DNA from: Mycobacteroides chelonae
Lineage (GTDB): Bacteria > Actinomycetota > Actinomycetes > Mycobacteriales > Mycobacteriaceae
Assembly (NCBI GenBank): GCA_014204435.1
Contig: JACHLF010000001.1
Span: 948,889 to 1,012,888, forward strand
Reading direction: 5' to 3'
Length of the DNA: 64,000 bases
Under the pieces are notes generated by a model. It worked only from the letters and a program-made list of their open reading frames with translations, made no database searches and had not been told where the DNA came from. This document shows positions 28,117 through 36,254 of this stretch, piece after piece. A program made the position numbers and the translations under genes. Within the stretch, counting starts at the first letter, position 1; each line of letters opens with the position of its first letter.

Positions 28117-28616
28117 GGAAAGCCTTATTCCCGGTCCTCGTTGTGCTCCTGGCTGGGTGCGGGACACCGCAATCGCCAACACCAACACTAGTCAGCACTT
28201 CTGCCGCTGTGCCATCCGATGTACGGGCAGCGGTCCTTAACCGTCTGTCCGCTGAAATTTGGCCGGCAATCGCCGGTTGCACCGACTCGTGCAAAGACAA
28301 CCAACCCGGCCCGCAACGCGAAAAACTTGACGCCGTAACCGAACCCAACATACCCGGCAAAGGCGCTAGCCAACTGCTGCAATCAGTACAAAGTCTCCAA
28401 GCGGACCGCGCCTACCGTATTGCCGAGGTAACCGGCATCGAAAGCTCCGGTCACACCCCGATAGCAGACGTAGCAGTGTGCTACGGGACCACATACGAGA
28501 CAACCGTCAAACTATCCAACGGCAGCGGCACCGCATCGGCCAACCCCGGAGACTGGTACCTCCGCGCCATCACCAACGATCACCCCGTACAAGCCTGCCA
28601 ATCGGAGAAGGTTTGA
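28113..28616 (+). CDS. Small lipoprotein of the toxin cassette
   Basis: A 167-residue lipoprotein, MRKALFPVLVVLLAGCGTP, lipobox LLAGC with Cys16. The mature part has cysteines at IAGCTDSCKD, VAVCYGTT and VQACQSEK. The GTG start overlaps the stop of the hydrolase gene (GTGA). A role as an envelope-located inhibitor of the hydrolase is conceivable from the gene order, but no family was recognised. Confidence 0.65.
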   Translation: MRKALFPVLVVLLAGCGTPQSPTPTLVSTSAAVPSDVRAAVLNRLSAEIWPAIAGCTDSCKDNQPGPQREKLDAVTEPNIPGKGASQLLQSVQSLQADRAYRIAEVTGIESSGHTPIADVAVCYGTTYETTVKLSNGSGTASANPGDWYLRAITNDHPVQACQSEKV

Positions 28617-28935
28617 GCCCAAGCGCATCCCATTCGATCGGGTTTCCTGTCTGGGCGCCAGCTCTTCGGGAGGGATCCGAACACCCCAGCGGATATGTCG
28701 TGATGCTAGCTAGGGCTGCTGAAACCGGCGACGTATCGGCGCTGTCCCGAACCTGGTAGGGCGTGGAGTCGGCTCACTGCCTCCAGCACCCGCAACATGT
28801 GAATCAATGGCGCTCTGCTGGTAGGAGCGGGATGGATCTTGAACCGCCAGGCAGTGGCGTGTACTGGGTGAACATTCTTTGCCGCCGTGACTCGCGCCAC
28901 CTGAATGCCTGGCATATGCTGGCTTGATTATCGTG

Positions 28936-28959
28936 CCGCAACACATTATGTGGTTGCGG
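28936..28959 (+). promoter_or_regulatory. Hairpin upstream of the toxin gene
   Basis: CCGCAACACA and TGTGGTTGCGG form an eleven-base stem with a one-base bulge around a TTA loop, 22 bases before the toxin GTG. It could be an operator or a structure masking the ribosome site. The rest of the 365-base gap 28617-28981 contains no convincing gene. Confidence 0.5.
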
Positions 28960-28981
28960 GTGTCAGGAAGGTGAACTGCCG

Positions 28982-31900
28982 GTGAGCGCTGTGGGCCGTG
29001 ATGCGAGCGAGGCGACAACAGTCCTAACGTGCCGTGACCTGACCCATTCCAGCGAACCACAGACCGCGCCCGCTGCTGCCGGGTCGGTGCTGTCGGGCGC
29101 TGATGGGGGTCGCCGGATCGCCGCTGTAGCTGGCGGGGCACTGCTGGTGGTGGCGGCGGTCGCCGGGCTGCATGGCTTGTATCGGGCCGGGAGCGATGCC
29201 GCAGCCTGGGGTGAGTGGAGCGCGGCGCTCCTGGCGGGCATGACGGCGCTCGGGGGCGGAATCAAGCTCGCTATGTGGGGTTTTAGGCCGGTGATCGCTG
29301 CCGGGTTCGGGGCAGCTAAAGCTAAAGTGTCTGAGCCGGTGGCGGCGGTGGCCGCGTCAGGGGCGGTCATCGCCGGGGCCGTGGGCATGTGGTGGACCTT
29401 TCGGGGCGGCTACAGCACCTGGTGGCAACACCTGTCCGGAGAACCCGGCTGGACCCTGCTGCTCGGTATCGGGCAGATGCTGGTGGCCGTGCTCGCGGGA
29501 GCGGCTCTGTTCACGGGCGGTAAATATCTGACTGGCCTGACCACAGAAGTCTTGACCGATGCCGGGATGCTCGGTGCCCGCGACCGCGCGTCTGGTGCCG
29601 AAGGCGCTGGCGCACACCGCCACACAGCGGCCAACGCTTCTGGTACAGACGAGAAGCTGTGGCACCCAGGGCTACTCGCGGCGTTGATCGCGGGCGGGGC
29701 CGGATTGGTGCTCTTGGCCGCTGGGATCACCCCGAAGTTGTATGTGTGGATCACCGGCCCCGACGTGCTTCCCGCCGTCGCAGCGATTACGGGCACGCTG
29801 GCGTGGGCGATCGGGTCGAATCTGGGTTGGTGGAAAGGCCTTGGCGGTCTGTATACGTGGGCTACGGATGCCTCGCAGAAGGCTGGCGCTGTCGCGGGCG
29901 TGGCTGCGGTGCTGATGTTTTCGGCAAGCGGTCTGGGCTTGGGCTGGTTCACCCCGGACACGGTGCCGCAGGCGCATGCGGCGTGCCCACCGGATTGCGG
30001 CGGCGGTGGTGGTTTGGATGGCCCACCTGGGGGCGGACAAATGTTTCAGCCACCGAGCCAGGGTGGGCAGCAGATGCCCGACTATCAGGGCGGTATTAAT
30101 CAGCCGCCGATGGATCAAAACGGCTCGGTGTCCATCTACAACACTCAGGCACCCTCGGTCAGTAATAACGGGGCTCAGGGGTCCAATGCACAGCAGGGGC
30201 CTCAGCAAGGCTGGGATCAGCCCGCACACGGCACCCAGATTCCGGATTATCAGAACGCCACCCCGTATACGCAAGGACCGGGCAGGCCGAACCCTGATTT
30301 CAACCCAGGATCACAAGGCGCACAAACCAATCCAGGCTCCAATGCGGGATCGCAAGGTGGGCAAGCCAACCAAGGCGCGCAGCAGCCACCCCAAAACCAG
30401 CCGCCACAGAACAACACCGGGCAGCAGCCGCCTCAACAGAACACTGAGCAACCGCAGCAGTCTGACCAGCAGCGTCTTGACGAACTGACCCGCCAGCTAC
30501 AAGACCAACAGCAGCAGTCCACCCAGGATCGCCAGCGTATCGATGATCTGACCAAACAACTCCAGCAGCAAGGGCAGCAGAAACAGAACGGCAACCAGAA
30601 ACTCCCGAAGGCTCCGTCTAAGGACAAGAAGCAGGACGACAAAGACCAACAGCAGGATCAGGACGACCAATCGGGCACAACCGATCTGGCGTCGCTTCTG
30701 CTCGGTGCGGGTTCGACGCGTCGCCGTAAGGAAGACGAGCAACAACAGCCTGAACAGGCCCAGCAGCAAGGCCCGGACACCCAGGCGCTCGCGCAGGATG
30801 GGGCGCAGCTGGGCCAATCCCTGCCGGGGGACATCGCCAACACTGTCTCTGACAGTGTGAATCTCGGACAGTCGGCGGGATCGGCGGCACAGAACTTCGG
30901 ATCTGCTGCCCAAGCGGGAGCGTCGCTGGCATCGTCTGCTCAGTCGGGTGCGGTCAACCCGATGGACGCTGTCGCGGTGGTGCAAGGGGTGTCTGGGGGT
31001 ATCAGCGACACAGCCGACGCTGTGGGCTCTGGTGCGTCGATTGCCTCCACCTGGTTGAACAACGCCGGTCAGGGCGCGCAACTCGCCGCCGACGCCAACC
31101 CCCAGTTGCAGCCGCAAGCCCAGCAGGTACAGCAGCTCACCGGAGCCGGTGGCCAAGTCGCTGACCTCACCGGCAAGGTCGCTGGCGGTGTCTCCCAGGT
31201 ATCCGGAATGGTCAACACCGCTTCAAGCCTCGGCACATCCGGCATGCCCGACACCTCAGGGACCACCGACGCACTCTCGGGTATCGCGACCGCTGTTAAC
31301 GGGCCTGGCGATGTTCCGAAACCACCCACACCACCGGCTTCGCCGTCCAGTTCGACGCGGATCGCAACCGCCACCGATGCAACCAAGCCCGCGCCTCTGC
31401 CCGGTGATCCGGGCTTCATCGGCCCTGTCGCCGTGCCGGATTCGGCTTCGCAGCCTTCCATCTCTGCGTCGCAACGCGAGTTGTTCCGCAGGGAGCTCTT
31501 AAACACCGGAGTACCAGCTGACCAAGTCGATAAACAGCTCGACAATCTCATCGACCGGACATCCAAAATGCCGGTCCCGCAGCTTGAGAACTACCAGCCC
31601 AGCGCTCCAGGTCCTGCCGACGACATATCGCCCCAGAAGTTCTTCGAAGGAATGGTGGGGCGGGGTGTTGACGAATTCAAATCCAATTGGCAGTTCATGA
31701 AAACTGCCGATCCAACGGTTTCGAGCATTCGGGGCATTATCGACCCCCAAGGCCTAGCCCAGGACCGAACCAACATGGCGCAAGGTCTAGCACCACTAGT
31801 TGGTGCTGGTGGTGACAACGCACCCGGTGTCGGCGAGTCTTGGACGAATGTAGGCAAAGATGCCATCTCGTATGACGAGTGGAAAGACGGCAATCCTGTC

Positions 31901-32446
31901 AAAGCTGGTGGACAGAACGCATTCGATGCCCTCAGCGTCATAATCGGCGGCAGAGGCATCAACAACGCGGCCCGCGCCCCCGAACGCGCCATCACCCAAG
32001 GTGCCGAAGCAGCCACACCGGTCAAGGCACCCGAAGCTGTAGTTCCTCCCGTTCCCAAACCCGTTGGAGAGTGGGGTCCATCCAAAGAGGCATTCGGAGG
32101 CTTCTCAAAGGCCTACCAGGAAGCTATTACAGGGCGTCCCATCAGCGATGCGTACATAGTCGATGGTGTGAAGTTCGACGGATACCCGAACGGCGTTCTG
32201 ACCGAGGTGAAGGGCCAGTACGCGCAGTTCGTCAATAACGGGACTGGTCAATTCCAGACATGGTGGAAAGGTAGCGACGGTATCGTCTCACAAGCTAGAA
32301 GGCAATTAGATGCCGCTAAGGGAAGCCCTGTACAGTGGATCGTTGCTGAACCCCAGGCCGCGGCGGCGTTTCAGGAGTTGTTCAAAGCCAACGGCATTTC
32401 AGGTATCATCATCAAAGTCGTTCCGATGCCAGGGCTAGGGAAGTGA
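28982..32446 (+). CDS. Polymorphic toxin: membrane N-terminus, Q-rich middle, Tox-REase-5-like C-terminus
   Basis: An 1154-residue protein starting GTG 28982 after GGAAGG. Residues ~40-330 hold about seven hydrophobic segments (for example GGALLVVAAVAGLHGL, ALIAGGAGLVLLAAGI, AGVAAVLMFSASGLGL). A Gly/Gln/Asn/Pro-rich and coiled-coil region follows (~340-590, with QQRLDELTRQLQDQQQQ), then an Ala/Ser/Gly-rich helical stretch (~600-780). The last ~115 residues resemble Tox-REase-5, a restriction-endonuclease-fold toxin: VDGVKFDGY, LTEVKG and PVQWIVAE, with D1066, E1075 and K1077 as the likely PD-(D/E)xK residues. DNA cleavage and intercellular delivery are inferred. Confidence 0.8.
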   Translation: MSAVGRDASEATTVLTCRDLTHSSEPQTAPAAAGSVLSGADGGRRIAAVAGGALLVVAAVAGLHGLYRAGSDAAAWGEWSAALLAGMTALGGGIKLAMWGFRPVIAAGFGAAKAKVSEPVAAVAASGAVIAGAVGMWWTFRGGYSTWWQHLSGEPGWTLLLGIGQMLVAVLAGAALFTGGKYLTGLTTEVLTDAGMLGARDRASGAEGAGAHRHTAANASGTDEKLWHPGLLAALIAGGAGLVLLAAGITPKLYVWITGPDVLPAVAAITGTLAWAIGSNLGWWKGLGGLYTWATDASQKAGAVAGVAAVLMFSASGLGLGWFTPDTVPQAHAACPPDCGGGGGLDGPPGGGQMFQPPSQGGQQMPDYQGGINQPPMDQNGSVSIYNTQAPSVSNNGAQGSNAQQGPQQGWDQPAHGTQIPDYQNATPYTQGPGRPNPDFNPGSQGAQTNPGSNAGSQGGQANQGAQQPPQNQPPQNNTGQQPPQQNTEQPQQSDQQRLDELTRQLQDQQQQSTQDRQRIDDLTKQLQQQGQQKQNGNQKLPKAPSKDKKQDDKDQQQDQDDQSGTTDLASLLLGAGSTRRRKEDEQQQPEQAQQQGPDTQALAQDGAQLGQSLPGDIANTVSDSVNLGQSAGSAAQNFGSAAQAGASLASSAQSGAVNPMDAVAVVQGVSGGISDTADAVGSGASIASTWLNNAGQGAQLAADANPQLQPQAQQVQQLTGAGGQVADLTGKVAGGVSQVSGMVNTASSLGTSGMPDTSGTTDALSGIATAVNGPGDVPKPPTPPASPSSSTRIATATDATKPAPLPGDPGFIGPVAVPDSASQPSISASQRELFRRELLNTGVPADQVDKQLDNLIDRTSKMPVPQLENYQPSAPGPADDISPQKFFEGMVGRGVDEFKSNWQFMKTADPTVSSIRGIIDPQGLAQDRTNMAQGLAPLVGAGGDNAPGVGESWTNVGKDAISYDEWKDGNPVKAGGQNAFDALSVIIGGRGINNAARAPERAITQGAEAATPVKAPEAVVPPVPKPVGEWGPSKEAFGGFSKAYQEAITGRPISDAYIVDGVKFDGYPNGVLTEVKGQYAQFVNNGTGQFQTWWKGSDGIVSQARRQLDAAKGSPVQWIVAEPQAAAAFQELFKANGISGIIIKVVPMPGLGK

Positions 32447-33189
32447 TGACGCGAATGACACAGTCACACATAAGTGCTTTTTGGGGCCCTCGTGCCCAAT
32501 CGGCAGATGAAAGTGCAGAAGTTGTTTCTACTTTTTTAAGTAGCCTTGCCGCTATTGACGCTTCGCTTGATAACTGGCGGGAGCGTGCCTCAACAAAAAT
32601 TGAGGCTACGAAACAACCGCTGATTAATGATCCCGCTCGACTCTCTGACCTGCTCAGTTCTGGTCAAAACCGGCGTGATACTAATGGGAAAGTCATTACA
32701 GAACTCGGATATACAGTCGGACTCTGGAATGGCGATACAACCAGTGATGCAAGTGTAAACATTCATATTGGTGCGACATCACAATGGGTTCCGAATAGTG
32801 TCTCGATTGCTCTGCCTGACCCGGCGATACGGCCAGATCCCTACAAATATGACTCTGCTCGGACCATTCTGGCATTGATAATAAATGCTTTTCATCCTGA
32901 TCGGGCGGTTTGGACTAATTCTGTTTTGACTAAGCAGCAAACCGAGCCGGATAGCTTAACGGACGATGGCGGATATATTCTGGGGCAGCTCGTGGGCCAT
33001 CCAGCCGGGTGGGGCACTTTCTTGGCAGACGATAGCAATGTTGTGTTTGACCAGGCTCTACTACCTCAATCCGCAAGGATTGAACGAGTTAACTCCGGTA
33101 CGCTTGTCATTGTGGGTGACGAACCTGGTAATCCGTCTATCGAAGATGTGCTTCAAATCAGAAAGGCGATGGGGTACGAAATTCTTTAA
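32446..33189 (+). CDS. Immunity protein, Imm52-like
   Basis: A 247-residue cytoplasmic protein (a GTG three bases upstream is the alternative start) whose ATG overlaps the toxin TGA. Position, size and sequence style (SAFWGPRAQSADESAEVVST near the start, GWGTFLADDSNVVF near the end) fit Imm52, the immunity family usually encoded directly after Tox-REase-5 toxins. The gene is clearly AT-richer than its neighbours, a common mark of swapped toxin-tip/immunity pairs. Binding and neutralisation of the toxin is inferred. Confidence 0.7.
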   Translation: MTRMTQSHISAFWGPRAQSADESAEVVSTFLSSLAAIDASLDNWRERASTKIEATKQPLINDPARLSDLLSSGQNRRDTNGKVITELGYTVGLWNGDTTSDASVNIHIGATSQWVPNSVSIALPDPAIRPDPYKYDSARTILALIINAFHPDRAVWTNSVLTKQQTEPDSLTDDGGYILGQLVGHPAGWGTFLADDSNVVFDQALLPQSARIERVNSGTLVIVGDEPGNPSIEDVLQIRKAMGYEIL

Positions 33190-33191
33190 TC

Positions 33192-33227
33192 CGAAACCAT
33201 ATGAGCGGGTCCACTCATATGGTTTCG
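33192..33227. terminator. Hairpin terminator after the toxin-immunity operon
   Basis: CGAAACCATATGAG (33192-33205), eight-base loop CGGGTCCA, CTCATATGGTTTCG (33214-33227): a perfect 14-base stem three bases after the immunity gene and 15 bases from the end of the convergent HTH gene. There is no T-run. It should stop or stabilise transcripts from both sides. Confidence 0.8.
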
Positions 33228-33241
33228 AGGCTATGCGAGTG

Positions 33242-33454
33242 TCAGTGTTTACCTGCCTTGTGGTGCGGGACAGGGTTGCGGTTGTTCGGCCCGCCGCGTC
33301 CACGTAGCTGGGTACCCGTTTCGGTGAGCGCGTCATGGACGTACCCGTAAGAGTGGGCACCAGCGGCAGCCAGGGCCCGGATGCTTGCGCCAGCATCCCA
33401 GGCAGCTTTCAGCGCCGCGCGTTCCTCGGCACGTTCCGCCCCGCGTGTTTTCAT
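33242..33454 (-). CDS. Small HTH protein next to the integrase
   Basis: A 70-residue protein, start ATG 33454 (GGGGA upstream). It has a helix-turn-helix of the kind LKAAWDAGASIRALAAAGA followed by SYGYVHDALTETGTQLRGRG, a motif seen in small actinobacterial DNA-binding proteins. It is just downstream of the large serine integrase on the same strand. It is a candidate recombination directionality factor or island regulator. A longer start at 33505 would overlap the integrase C-terminus. Confidence 0.6.
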   Translation of the reverse strand: MKTRGAERAEERAALKAAWDAGASIRALAAAGAHSYGYVHDALTETGTQLRGRGGPNNRNPVPHHKAGKH

Positions 33455-33477
33455 CCCATTCCCCGTCCCCGCAACTA

Positions 33478-34884
33478 CTAGCTGCCAGTTTGCGCAGTCT
33501 TCCATACGATCTCGATCTTCGTCGGATCGAAATAGCTACCGTTAGGCTGCCGTCCGCGTGTGGTAGGCAAGACCGTGACTGTCATCAACGTGTCAATCAC
33601 CTTGCCCCGCACGTCAGGTGGTGCCGCCTTCCACGCCGCGCGTACGTCATCCTCTGCAAGGATCGCGGCTAATGCCGAGGATGAACGCGCCGAGGCAAGC
33701 TCAGCGTCCACACGGGCGAGCTTGGTTTGCAAGCCCGCTGTTCCGTGCCGGAGCTGCTCGCCATCAATGCTGCCTTCGGTGAACATGTCGCTGAGTTGGT
33801 TCAGGCGTACACGTAGGCCCTCGCGTTGGGCGTGAAGGGCTGTCACGTCTGCTCCCGCGCCCAAGATGACCTCACGGGCATCGGGAGCCGTTAGACGTCC
33901 TATGACGTGTTCGCTTACATATTCATCGACGTACTCGGCTACTCGTCCGAGGTGCTTGGCTTGGCTGCATGTGTAGACCTTGCGCCAGTCCGCAGCGCGC
34001 TTGGAGCCCACTTGTGATGCGCTGCGCATCGGTGCACCGCACTTGCCGCACAGATACACCCCGGATCCTTGGTACTTACGGATATAGCTGATGTGGTTGG
34101 ACCGAGTGGGGTCACGCAACAGCGCTTCAATTGCGGCGAATGTCTCGGTGTCGATGATCGCGTCCCATTGGCCTTGCCCGACACGCTGGCCCTCATGCAG
34201 GACGATTCCGGCATTGCGGGGACGCAACAAGATCGTGCGCACCTCACGCGAAGTGAACTCGTTGTTGCCGTAAGCCGTGCGCAACCCGGCAGCGTTCCAG
34301 TCCCGCGCGATCTGCCGCAGCGACACCCCGCTAAGTACCCGCTGAGTACCCGTGCGGATGGCTACTGCCTCCGGTTCACGTAGTCGCAGTCCGTCTGTTT
34401 CGTACCCAAAAGAGCGCCGACCGCCACGGAACTTACCATCAAGTGCGGCTTGCTTTTTCGCGCTTTTAGCGCGCTCGATCATGTGCTCAACCTCATGGCG
34501 AGCCGCAGCGCCCAACATGCGGGCAACCATCTTTCCTGAGGCCGTCGAGAGGTCAACTGAACCCGCCTGCACAGTCCGTACTTCGACGCGCTTGTATTCG
34601 CAGAGGTCAATGAAGCTTTCAAGCTCAATCGGTCGGCGGTGCAGCCGGTCCGTGTGCCAGGCGATCACCGCTTGCGCCCGGTCGGACTCCAAGGCTGCCA
34701 GCATCGCCTCATAGCCTGGCCGCGCTTTACCGGAGTATGCGGAAATATCGTTGTCGGTGAATATTTCGACTACCGTCCACCCCAACCTGTCGGCCAACTG
34801 CTGGCAGTCCTCGCGTTGACGGTCCACCCCGAGCCCGGCGCCCTCGCGGTCCTTGCTAATGCGCACATAGATCACAGCCAGCAT
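33478..34884 (-). CDS. int: Large serine integrase
   Basis: A 468-residue site-specific recombinase. The catalytic domain starts MLAVIYVRISKDREGAG with nucleophile Ser10, followed by WHTDRLHRRP. The recombinase domain (~165-270) includes LRPRNAGIVLHEGQRV. A zinc ribbon begins YLCGKCGAPM and continues to VYTCSQAKH, and a coiled coil (LNQLSDMFTEGSIDGEQLRH) lies beyond. Large serine integrases insert DNA unidirectionally between short attB and attP sites. The start is at the very right end of the island, seven bases from resumed comM sequence, as expected for attP-adjacent integrases. Confidence 0.95.
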   Translation of the reverse strand: MLAVIYVRISKDREGAGLGVDRQREDCQQLADRLGWTVVEIFTDNDISAYSGKARPGYEAMLAALESDRAQAVIAWHTDRLHRRPIELESFIDLCEYKRVEVRTVQAGSVDLSTASGKMVARMLGAAARHEVEHMIERAKSAKKQAALDGKFRGGRRSFGYETDGLRLREPEAVAIRTGTQRVLSGVSLRQIARDWNAAGLRTAYGNNEFTSREVRTILLRPRNAGIVLHEGQRVGQGQWDAIIDTETFAAIEALLRDPTRSNHISYIRKYQGSGVYLCGKCGAPMRSASQVGSKRAADWRKVYTCSQAKHLGRVAEYVDEYVSEHVIGRLTAPDAREVILGAGADVTALHAQREGLRVRLNQLSDMFTEGSIDGEQLRHGTAGLQTKLARVDAELASARSSSALAAILAEDDVRAAWKAAPPDVRGKVIDTLMTVTVLPTTRGRQPNGSYFDPTKIEIVWKTAQTGS

Positions 34885-34890
34885 GTTGAG

Positions 34891-35121
34891 TACGGGTTTC
34901 GTGTCAACGCCGACGCGCCGGGTCCATTGCTGCGCAAGGAGTTCCGTCCTTCTCAGGCGGTCATGGAACCGCTGCGCAATGCCATGGAGCGCGGTCTCAT
35001 CAGTGTTCGGGCACTCGACCGGTGTCTGCGTGTCGCGTGGACTTTGTCCGATCTCGACGGGCGTGAGCTGCCGAGCGCCGAAGATGTCAAGCTCGCGTTG
35101 ACTTTCCGTGACAAGCGATGA
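34891..35121 (+). pseudogene. comM: ComM (YifB) C-terminal fragment
   Basis: The last ~76 codons of ComM: FRVNADAPGPLLRKEF, then RALDRCLRVAWTLSDLDGRE and a final LTFRDKR, which is the C-terminal helical domain of the Mg-chelatase-like family. It overlaps the dprA start (ATGA) as an intact comM would. It has no start of its own. With the fragment at 19922-20182 it accounts for about 160 of the roughly 500 residues expected. Confidence 0.88.
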
Positions 35122-36254
35122 GCGGGGAGTTGGCCGACTGGGCCTATCTTTCCCGCGTCACCGAGGCGCCCAGTGCGGAACTCGCGGCCATGGTGTCGGT
35201 GTTCGGGGCGCAGGAAACGGCCGAGCGAGTTCGGCGATTGGACGTGCCCGACAGGGTGCGGACCATCGTGCGTGCCCGGCACGATGTCGATCGCGGCCGC
35301 GAGGATTTGGAGATCCTGTCGAGGCTGGGCGGGCGTCTGGTGACACCGGAGGACGCGGAGTGGCCCCAGTGGCAGTTCCAGGCTTTCGCATCGGTCGATA
35401 CGACCAGGATGCCAACTGGGCGGTTACCGCTCGTACTTTGGGTGGTTGGGGAGCACTCGCTATTGGAGGTCGCCTCGCGTGCCGCGGCACTCGTCGGGAC
35501 CCGAGCATGCACCGGATACGGCGAGCACGTCGCCGCTGAACTCGCCACCGGACTTGTTACTCGAGACGTGGCGGTGATCTCCGGTGCCGCGTTCGGAATT
35601 GACGGCGTAGCGCATCGGGCCGCGCTGGCCTGCGACGGAATGACAGTCGCGGTGCTGGCCGGAGGAGTGGACGTGCCCTATCCAAGGGGCCATTCCGGTC
35701 TGCTCTACCGAATCGCTCGGCACGGATTGATCATCAGCGAGTACCCGCCCGGCGTGCGCCCTGCTCGATACCGATTTCTGACTAGAAATCGTTTGGTGGC
35801 AGCACTTTCCGGAGCCACCGTTGTGGTGGAGGCAGGTGTGCGCAGTGGGGCGGCCAACACAGCCGCTTGGGCACGGGCACTTGGGCGACCGGTCGGTGCT
35901 GTGCCTGGACCGATCACCTCTCTGGCGTCCGCGGGCACACATGTCGAGATCGCTGAGCGGGGAGCCCAACTCGTCGTTTGTGCCCAGGATGTGGTCGAGC
36001 TGGCTGGTCGATTGGGTGAGTTCGCCCCCGCTGCGGAACGATCCGCCAATGTCGTCGATGGACTGGGCGAGGATGAGAAACGGGTCTATGAGGCACTGCC
36101 TGGGCGGGGCAGCGCGTCCGTGCGTGAGTTGGTACATGAGTCGGGGTTGAGCCCAGGGCGAGTGAGGGGTGCACTGGCGATTCTGGAACTTGAGCAACTG
36201 GTGGTCGATCTCGCGGGAGATTGGAAGATCAGGCGCACCAGCCTTGTTCGGTGA
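35118..36254 (+). CDS. dprA: DNA processing protein DprA
   Basis: A 378-residue RecA loader/ssDNA-binding protein (Rv2896c-like). The Rossmann-fold core is intact: ALVGTRACTGYGEHVAAELA, VAVISGAAFGIDGVAHRAAL, AVLAGGVDVPYPRGH, and ISEYPPG...RFLTRNRLVAALS. A C-terminal winged-helix region ends with LEQLVVDLAGDWKIRR. It is the third gene of the YraN-comM-dprA row and would now depend on transcription from the island or from the comM remnant. Confidence 0.93.
   Translation: MSGELADWAYLSRVTEAPSAELAAMVSVFGAQETAERVRRLDVPDRVRTIVRARHDVDRGREDLEILSRLGGRLVTPEDAEWPQWQFQAFASVDTTRMPTGRLPLVLWVVGEHSLLEVASRAAALVGTRACTGYGEHVAAELATGLVTRDVAVISGAAFGIDGVAHRAALACDGMTVAVLAGGVDVPYPRGHSGLLYRIARHGLIISEYPPGVRPARYRFLTRNRLVAALSGATVVVEAGVRSGAANTAAWARALGRPVGAVPGPITSLASAGTHVEIAERGAQLVVCAQDVVELAGRLGEFAPAAERSANVVDGLGEDEKRVYEALPGRGSASVRELVHESGLSPGRVRGALAILELEQLVVDLAGDWKIRRTSLVR

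Larger units (their letters stand above)
20176..34890. mobile_element. Serine-integrase genomic island carrying a polymorphic toxin cassette, inside comM
   Basis: Everything between the two comM fragments is foreign to the conserved block. It contains a large serine integrase at the right end, a small HTH gene, a RepA-like helicase, TetR, a resolvase, unknown genes and a toxin-immunity operon; AT-content is visibly higher in places (20.2-21.0 kb, 32.4-33.2 kb). There are no capsid, tail, portal or terminase genes and no relaxase, so it is neither a complete prophage nor a self-conjugative element. Boundaries are placed where comM reading ends and resumes; exact att cores were not resolved (only short shared words such as GTACG, GTTGA and GTGTCAA). 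Confidence 0.85.

Noticed and set aside
30040..30700. Repetitive CAGCAG/CAACAG-rich DNA, considered as a CRISPR-like or satellite array
   Set aside because: It is a codon repeat encoding the Gln-rich linker of the toxin; no regular repeat-spacer pattern.
20176..34890. Complete prophage
   Set aside because: No capsid, portal, terminase, tail, holin or endolysin genes; only about 14.7 kb.
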